Assembly: GCA_963457665.1 (NCBI GenBank)
Contig: OY735201.1
Location: 30,077,841 to 30,141,840, forward strand
DNA: 64,000 nucleotides
Direction: 5' to 3'
DNA from: Thysanoteuthis rhombus
Taxonomy: Eukaryota; Mollusca; Cephalopoda; Oegopsida; Thysanoteuthidae
Made by a program: the position numbers and the translations under genes. The notes beneath the pieces are model-generated. The model made no database searches. It was not told the DNA's origin and was given only the letters and a program-made list of their open reading frames with translations. Positions 57,289 through 64,000 of the stretch are shown piece by piece. Position 1 is the first letter of the stretch, and each line of letters starts with the position of its first letter.

Positions 57289-59146
57289 GAAATCAGTATA
57301 GTGTTTTCTTCGTGTTTTGTTTTTCTGTTGATGAAGTTTGTATGTGCTTATAGCAAAGATCATATGGGGCAGAGTGGTTTATAAGCATATTTTGTTGTGG
57401 GTCAAAAGGGGAGGGTAACATTACTGTATTGTACAACATATGGGACATGAGTTTTTCATACGTTAGTTTTCTAATTTTGATTATAGTTAATTTTATATAT
57501 TTTCGGCAGTGTAGTTCAAATTAATTTTTTTTTTTTTTTGATAATAATTGATTTTTTTTAATATTGATACTTACCTGCCTATTGTAATCATTGTAGTTTA
57601 AACTTTCAATCTCAATTATGAGGACTACATTATTACTATCATATTGTCTTAATTTATGCTTGGATATCAAAACTATATTTGGTATTAATTGTAGTTTCCT
57701 GGATTTGTACAGGGTTAGTGGTTAGGCGTGTAGGTGGCTGCCAGTCAAGTTTGGGCTTAATCAGTGGTAGTATTAAGACGTTAGATCATGATTTTATACA
57801 TGAGTTGTTCTGGGTATTGTTTAAGTTGATTGAAGCCTTTGTGACTTCATGACTTTCTTTTTGTGTATAGTGTATATTTTAGTTAATATTTTTACCTAGT
57901 ATTAAATGAATTAGATTTATGGTGTGACTTTGAATGAGTTGTAGTAGGTGTTATTGTTTATTGTATTACTGTCATTTAAATACAGTGTTGATGTGGGTTT
58001 AGTTAGGTTTAAGTTGAAATTTTCCTTTGAGTCTACATTCTGACATCATTTCATTTCTCTGGTTCAGAAGGTTCTTTCTGTCTTTAAATTCAAGATTCTT
58101 AGTTTGACTTCTAACATAAGAAGCTTTGTCTTTAAAATTATTTGGATGTCTGGAGTTGCTAAAGATAGCTCATTTCTCAGAAGGTGTAAGGTTTTTTTTC
58201 CAAGTTGCCCGAAATATTTTGAGAGTGCAGTTTGATGTTTAGGTTTTATAATAGAAAAGGCTCTATTGTGGTTGCAGTAATTAGATTTTAATTGGTCCTT
58301 CGAGATTCCAATGTCATATTTTTTTTTGTTGTGTGGTTGTTCAGTTGTGATAGTTGTTGATTAAATGCAGCTCTGGGTAGTGCATTGGTTATTTACAGGG
58401 TATCATTTCTAGTTACATTTAATTTAGGTTACATTATTTCTGCTTCTATAGATATTGTTATTATTTTTTTTAGATTTCATTCCTTTTTTATTATGTGAAT
58501 TTATAATACTATTTATATTTTTCATACAACTGTAGTTGATTTTCAAAAGTGTTTCTACTGAAATTCTCATGTAGTTGATTTTCTATGGGGAAATGTTTGT
58601 TTATTAGTTGGGCGAAAATTTTTCCAAAATTGATATTTATAAGTTAGAAGTAAAGTGGGTTGAATCAAATGATTTTTCTGTTTCTATTTCATTTCTTGCC
58701 CAAGGTGTTGCTGTTATTGATGCTGTTATCTACATCTTCTATACATTCTAATTCATAATAAAAGCCATTTTTTCAGGGTGCTCTTACATAATTCTTTTTT
58801 TTTTTGTAAGTGGAATTATCATTAATTTTAGAGATGAGGGAATTAAGGGTCTGTTTTAGTACTTTATGGATATTTAACGATTTGATTTAATATCAATGAA
58901 CGTAGGGTCTTTGACATCTTTTGAATATGGCTGATGTGTGTTATCGCCTAGGTTTAGGGTAGCATCTAAGGATTTCTTCTCATGTTGGACATGATTTCTA
59001 TCTTCATGCCAATGTACTTAAATGCACTGATGATTTTTTTTGTAGTCTACTTGTTTCAGACCTATCAGTGTTGTTTACAATGAACAAACTATCATCTCTG
59101 GATAGTCCCACTTCAGTTTTTTCAACGATTCTTTCTAGGATGTGTA

Positions 59147-59147
<1 letters not shown>

Positions 59148-59195
<48 letters not shown>

Positions 59196-59198
59196 TAT
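59148..59198. repeat. (TA)n microsatellite inside the right end
   Basis: About 50 bases of TA with one CATA interruption, immediately inside the right inverted repeat arm. Confidence 0.97.
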
Positions 59199-59200
59199 TG

Positions 59201-59294
59201 TTTTGGCTGAGAACACTGTTGTTCAATGAACCAAAACTAGGGACAGATCAATCCCTTCTCCTAATAGGATGTGTTGGACATACATTGAAACACC
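59201..59294 (-). repeat. Inverted repeat at Penelope-like element, right arm
   Basis: The inverse reads GGTGTTTCAATGTATGTCCA, GGGATTGATCTGTCCCTAG, TTTGGTTCATTGAACAACAG and TGTTCTCAGCCAAAAC. It aligns end to end with the left arm apart from an insertion of about 9 bases and scattered substitutions. Confidence 0.88.
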
Positions 59295-60700
59295 GTATGC
59301 AGTTTTTTTCTTGAATTTTTTGTCTTTTACTCTGACAAAATCTAACTTGAAACTATGAAAGGTCATTGAGCACTCTTATTGATGATTTGGGGGGAAATTA
59401 TCACTACCAAAATACTAAATAACTGTTCACCCACAGAAATGAACCATCACAGATTTAACAGTTACTTATTCCTATTATATATAGAGATGTATACTTACAG
59501 GGTGGCACAAGAATTATTAGTGCAGAAAAAATTTGTGAACGGAGTTATAGTAGAGATTGTTGATGTTCACCACATAAATGCCATTGTAGAAGGCATGAAT
59601 ACACCACCCCTATACAATCCCATCACCAATATCTAATAAGCATGATTGATAAAGCACTTGGACAAACCACTCTCCCAAAACTACATAATGGATACAGGTA
59701 GTAACAGCAGCTGAAAGTCACTATACCCATTATCAACCTTGGCAAGATTGAGTCACCCCATTCCTTTTTTTCTTAACAATGGCATGCCAGTGATGAGACA
59801 TTTTGTTAAAATATCTGGTAACAAAAGCAGAAAGAGAGGTGTATTCATGCTTTTCCTCAAGGACATCTAAAGTGAAAGCAAACAGCCTTAGCTAGAACTC
59901 ACAAATTTCATATTCCATGCCACAAAAAACATTATATAAGACAACAAATGTTTGACATTTTCTTTGTTTCTGTATGTTTCAGAGACTTCCTGAAGGCTGC
60001 GAATTAGTGCATAAGAGTAACTTGACCCCAGGATGAACAGGAGAGAGATGTCCATCATATGTATAATGTAAATTCAATGCTAACAATTTTACAATAGAAG
60101 TGCACTGAAGACCAGGAAGAAAGGGATTGCCAGTGATAAAGAATAGATGTAAGTATTACTAGGGCTAATGATGCCATGAATCAAAGGATAAGAGGGAATA
60201 AACTGTTTCAATTTGAGTATTTGAAGATTGAACAGCAGACAACAAAATAAGCATATAAAATGACTCAACAAACATTTTACCAAACTCTCATTGTAATAGC
60301 ACTCGTTCTACTGCCATTATTTCATGAAACATGCATTCTAATGGCTTGTTTGATTCTATATCCTCACAAGACTATTGTCAGAAATTATGTACTAACAGGA
60401 GTCTACTGTGTGCCAACCACGAGTGAACAAAACCTGAAATAGGTTGGGTGTTGTTAGGAAGCAATGGACTATAGTTGGCGCAGACACGTATTTAGAAATA
60501 TTCAAAGAATATATAGAACAAGAGTAAACAAATGATTAAACCATGGTAGGTATATCTACTGGGAGATTTAGACTGCTAAATAGGCAAGCATGACATGATC
60601 TGGAGCAGTTACGTCAATGCATGACAATACCTTATCTACATGCGTGTATAGGCCATATTTGAACCAAGCCCGCTTGTAGAATCAAATTTCTTGACACTCA
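59295..60700. other. No recognisable gene
   Basis: Chance ORFs only (85 codons at 59379-59636, 60-64 codons at 60089-60442). No element ends recognised. Confidence 0.5.
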
Positions 60701-62900
60701 CGTCACAGGAGTCTATTATTACTGTGAGGGTAAGAGGAGTGGTTATACCCGATAATCTAGTAGTCACATCAAGGGTCGATTTTTTTGGTCTGGGTGTGTG
60801 GCAGAAACATTAGTTGTTAGGGAGAATATTAGGTTTTGGAGGATCATAGTTGATAAACCTTGAGGTTTTTGAGGTTTAGTTGGTCTATTCAACCAACATG
60901 AGGCATAGTGTTCTTGTCTAAGGTCTCAGAGTTTGGTGAGGGTACAGAGAAGCTTTGTTGGGTTACTTATGCTACGGTCCTGGAGAGCTGAGATACTATT
61001 GCTTGATGAAGTGGCAGGTATTCCATGGTATGTAAGTTGAACAAATAGTTTGATAGGTGCGACTGGGGGGCATCAGGTGGTTAGCTGTGTATTCAGGTGT
61101 GTCATAGTCATTATTCTCAACGGAGGTGTTGTTGTTTCACCAATCGCTGAAGTTGAACAACATTGGACCAAAGTAGTTGGGGATTTTAAAATATTTTGAC
61201 TGTTTCATCTGATTTGATAACTAGCGTAATTGTTTTCCGCTGGATTCTCAGATCCGACACCTTTCAGGGTCATCTACAGAATGATATGTCTGTTGTATCC
61301 TAAGTACTTATTGCCATCCAAGTACGGAGAAGCAAGATCGCCCTAGCATAATGAGGCCTTAGATCTGATTTGGCTTCTTGGTGCATCAGATTTTTTACTG
61401 GCAGCATGATTCTCTTTGCGGGCTTGGTTTTGAGCGAATATTATTTGTTTGTCACCCACAGAGATTTCGGAAATAGAGAACTGGTCTCTTTGGTACCACA
61501 TTTCCTAGGAGAATTAGCCATTCAGATGCAAGCAGGAATTTAAGCGACAGACCACTAATGACGAGGTCAGGGGAAAATTGGGTAACCATTTAGATCTTGG
61601 TGCAGAAGTTCTAGTTCCAGTATTGTGTATTTGGCAACTTGGTTCTTCTTGATGTTTTTTGTACAGCCGCCTTCTAGATTTATTCTGTGCCTTTCTAGCA
61701 GTAAGTCATCTTTAATGCTTACAAACCCTGGTGCAGGATCTGTACACATTTCTTTGAGTGGGTCTCCCAGTGGACCTACTTCTATGCACAGGAGACTGTG
61801 AGGTAGACTGGGTCGAAATTGTGTGGGGAACCTTGCATGAGAAGTGAATAGATGGCATAATGACAATACTTTTTCAAAGTATTTATTCTTCTCAAGAGGA
61901 AAGAAGCATCTTGAGATGAACTGCTTTAGTTGATTTTGGGACAGGTTTTCTAATTTAATGTGTAGAGACCAGGGAATAACTATTGAGGAACGACAACATA
62001 CTCTTTTGTATCTGCAAAGACTTCTTTGAGTCTCAAGTCAAGATATTCAGTTTGGATCTTTTTCCATGCAGAGCACATGATAAATAGTAGCTTCCTGGAA
62101 CTGGATATGAAATCCTGGATAGAAATGTTGCGTATAATTGAATTTTCTAGTTGCCACACAAAGGCACAAATTTTGTACTTTAGGGCACTCTAGAGCTTTG
62201 CAAGACCGGAAATTGGAAAGTAGGTTGGCAGGCTAGCTCAAATGGCAAAAGGTAAATCGGAAACCATTCACTGCAATAAGGAATGTTGTGAATTTTAGAC
62301 TATCAGAAAACTGGATAGTATATGGTCTGAAGTGATTGATGCTTCAACCCAGTATGGGAGCCAGTCTATATGCAACATTTTTAATTTGGTGCTGTAGAAG
62401 AAGGTGACTTTTGGTATGCCATCTTTTCTTATTTCATATATTGTAGCCCTTCCTGATGGCTCCATTTGTTAGGGTCTGGTATATCTGCCGACATCAGCAA
62501 AAGATATCACCAGTCAGTGACCTCCTCATGCTTTCTCCAATAGACAGGAGAGTTTGACATTCTACTACAAAGCTTAGGTCTTCAGGGGGATGACAATCTC
62601 TTCAATTTTAAGGATGTCAAAGTGCTCTTATTGCTCTTTTGATTCATTGTGCTAGTATTGGAGATCTCAACCATTCTTTCATGTGGGAAGTTCTGAACCT
62701 ATTTTCACTATTGCTCTGATGGGGCCATCTGCTCCACTCTGGCCAGGAAATTCAGGATTGAGTATACTCTTGAACTCCTCATGTAGCTGTTCAAACAATT
62801 TGACAAAATTTAGAGATAGTCTTTAAATCAAGGTTGATGGGATACAAGTCGGATGGTTCGTTTAGTAGTGAGGGGGAACTATTTAGTGTTTGTTCGCACT
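60700..62900 (-). mobile_element. Possible ancient LTR-element pol remnant (Ty3-like)
   Basis: The plus strand is T/G-biased, so the minus strand reads A/C-rich like retroelement sense strands, and minus-strand frames are relatively open (99 codons at 61567-61866). Near 62820-62600 short stretches resemble the protease-RT junction of Ty3/gypsy pol. The similarity is faint, no LTRs were seen, and the middle portion is unassigned. Old and heavily broken if real. Confidence 0.25.
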
Positions 62901-64000
62901 TTGACGGCTACATTTGTGACGATGCTGGAAGATGGCCATAACCGGATAGTTATGTCAAATGTACACATTGCTCAGCCAGTTAACCTTTGATGTGAGAAGA
63001 TGTACCCATATGCTCAATTTCGGTATCCTTGGTTCAAAATTGTGGTCCACAAATTTGAAAATTTGCTAGAAATGACCTCTGATGTCAACTTCAGATTGCT
63101 AATTATTTTCACCATGAAAAGATTCATGTCTCGGCCAAATTTCAGTTTTAGACAAGTGCTTACTCACAATGAAGATGAATACTTCATTCAAAAATATCTT
63201 TCATTTAAAAAGATTCAATAAACTTGGCTGCTGTTACCCCCACCCCGATACAAAACATGGAAAATTTCAAAAACTTTTGTCCCTTTTGAAACCTAGGTCA
63301 GGCAGAGTGCTGATATATAAGAAAAGAAAAAATTCCTCAACCCTAACCCACGTAATTAAAAATCCTATGAACAAGAAAGCATTGAATTACACGCTAAATT
63401 AAAATCTTATTTAGAAAAAATTTTTTTTAAATTTAAGTGCTCTTTAACAATACTGATACTTGTAAAATCTACTTAGACATAACAGTGAACTGAAACAAAT
63501 TTCAGTAGATATTTTTAACAAACATTCTTAATCTTTGCTACTCAAAAACCTTTTTTTGATCCCTTAATTACTATATAGCCCACTGATTTCTGGGGAAAAA
63601 AAATCAAGATTTAAAATTCAAGCAGAAATGTTGAATGGAAGAGTGGCAAAAAAACATGTTTTGACAAAGTTAGATAACTTAATCAAATAAAGAAAAATGA
63701 GGCAGTCCCATTTTTCATTAATTGTATATTCTATTTATGCTGTCTAGGCCAAGTGATTCATTCTCCATGGAAGAATGGAAGGTCATTTCAAAAGACTTTA
63801 AAATAATATAACACACATATATATATCACAAACTGTGCTCCATTAGGGCACATATAATACACAAGTCTTCGATTTGTGCGATACAATTGACTACCAATAA
63901 TTTGGTTCCATCACCAAACTGGCACAAATTTTGGCAAGCGTATTTTTATCCATTGAAGATAAGTCATTCACCTTTGATCTCATGCAAAGGTAATTTGCAT
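62901..64000. other. No recognisable gene
   Basis: Two overlapping plus frames of 73-77 codons at 63000-63402 match nothing recognised; the rest is AT-rich with A/T runs and a short TATATATA patch near 63818. Confidence 0.5.

Larger units (their letters stand above)
57203..59294 (-). mobile_element. Penelope-like element with GIY-YIG, flanked by inverted repeats
   Basis: On the minus strand from about 59130 down: KTEVGLSRDD and ETSRLQKK, LDATLNLGDNT with QPYSKD (about 58970-58910), a block IKSN.PISIK (about 58895), NRNRKII.FNPLY (about 58695-58655), FAQLINKHFP (about 58620-58590), INYSCMKNINSIINSHNKK (about 58550-58480), CTTQSC (about 58385), IGISKDQLKSNYCNHNRAF (about 58315-58255), LSKYFGQL (about 58220), and a terminal LLNQRNEMMSECRLKGKF (about 58080-58015). 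These match, in order, the C-terminal half of RT proteins that end in a GIY-YIG nuclease, as in Penelope-like elements. The RT core is absent. An inverted repeat of about 90 bases encloses it (57203-57288 and 59201-59294). Many stops; not active. Confidence 0.75.

Overview
The window looks like intergenic or deep intronic DNA from an AT-rich invertebrate genome. I recognise no host protein-coding exon and no functional RNA gene. Nearly everything nameable is a transposable element or its decay. The repeat mix (RTE-type LINEs with GATGAT tails, tRNA-derived SINEs, Penelope-like elements, many hAT, mariner and Tc1 remnants, long TA microsatellites) fits a lophotrochozoan animal. A mollusc such as a cephalopod is my best guess, but the sequence alone does not prove it.

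Layout. 0-8 kb: a LINE endonuclease scrap, an old Ty3-like retroelement fossil (minus strand), a tRNA-Arg-like SINE head and the first copies of unnamed dispersed repeats (called A and E here). 8-17 kb: an RTE LINE 3' half, a small hAT-like MITE with a target-site duplication, a mariner scrap, a 240-bp tandem repeat (C), a mariner terminal repeat resembling primate MADE1, and a SINE followed by (TA)n. 17.7-24.2 kb: two neighbouring hAT elements, one a short non-autonomous copy and one about 6.0 kb with both terminal inverted repeats, a degenerate 8-bp target duplication and a decayed BED-type transposase. 25-30.6 kb: a long RTE copy (endonuclease plus reverse transcriptase), a Penelope-like RT scrap with an intact YMDD, then more RTE 3' ends. 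31-32 kb: a 50-bp tandem repeat abutting a 5'-truncated Tc1 transposase. 33-40 kb: a LINE tail with a C2H2 motif, a 25-bp minisatellite, a fold-back element and repeats A, B and C. 43-49.5 kb: a fossil of a protein family that recurs in animal genomes, two more SINEs, a mariner and another RTE copy. 51-59.3 kb: repeats A, a hAT MITE with a target duplication, a second SINE copy and a Penelope-like element enclosed by inverted repeats. 60-64 kb is poorly explained; part may be a very old LTR-element pol remnant.

How the parts relate. Six RTE copies end at the same 3' tail (AAGACTGATGATGAT-like), and the minus-strand SINE at 47.8-48.2 kb also ends in ATGATGATG, as expected if the LINE machinery mobilises the SINE. 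At least four distinct terminal-repeat types of non-autonomous hAT elements surround one large hAT copy. Three unnamed repeat families (A, B, C) recur several times within 64 kb and are the best candidates for undescribed elements. All elements carry many disruptions, so the window reads as a graveyard, with no sign of an active system.
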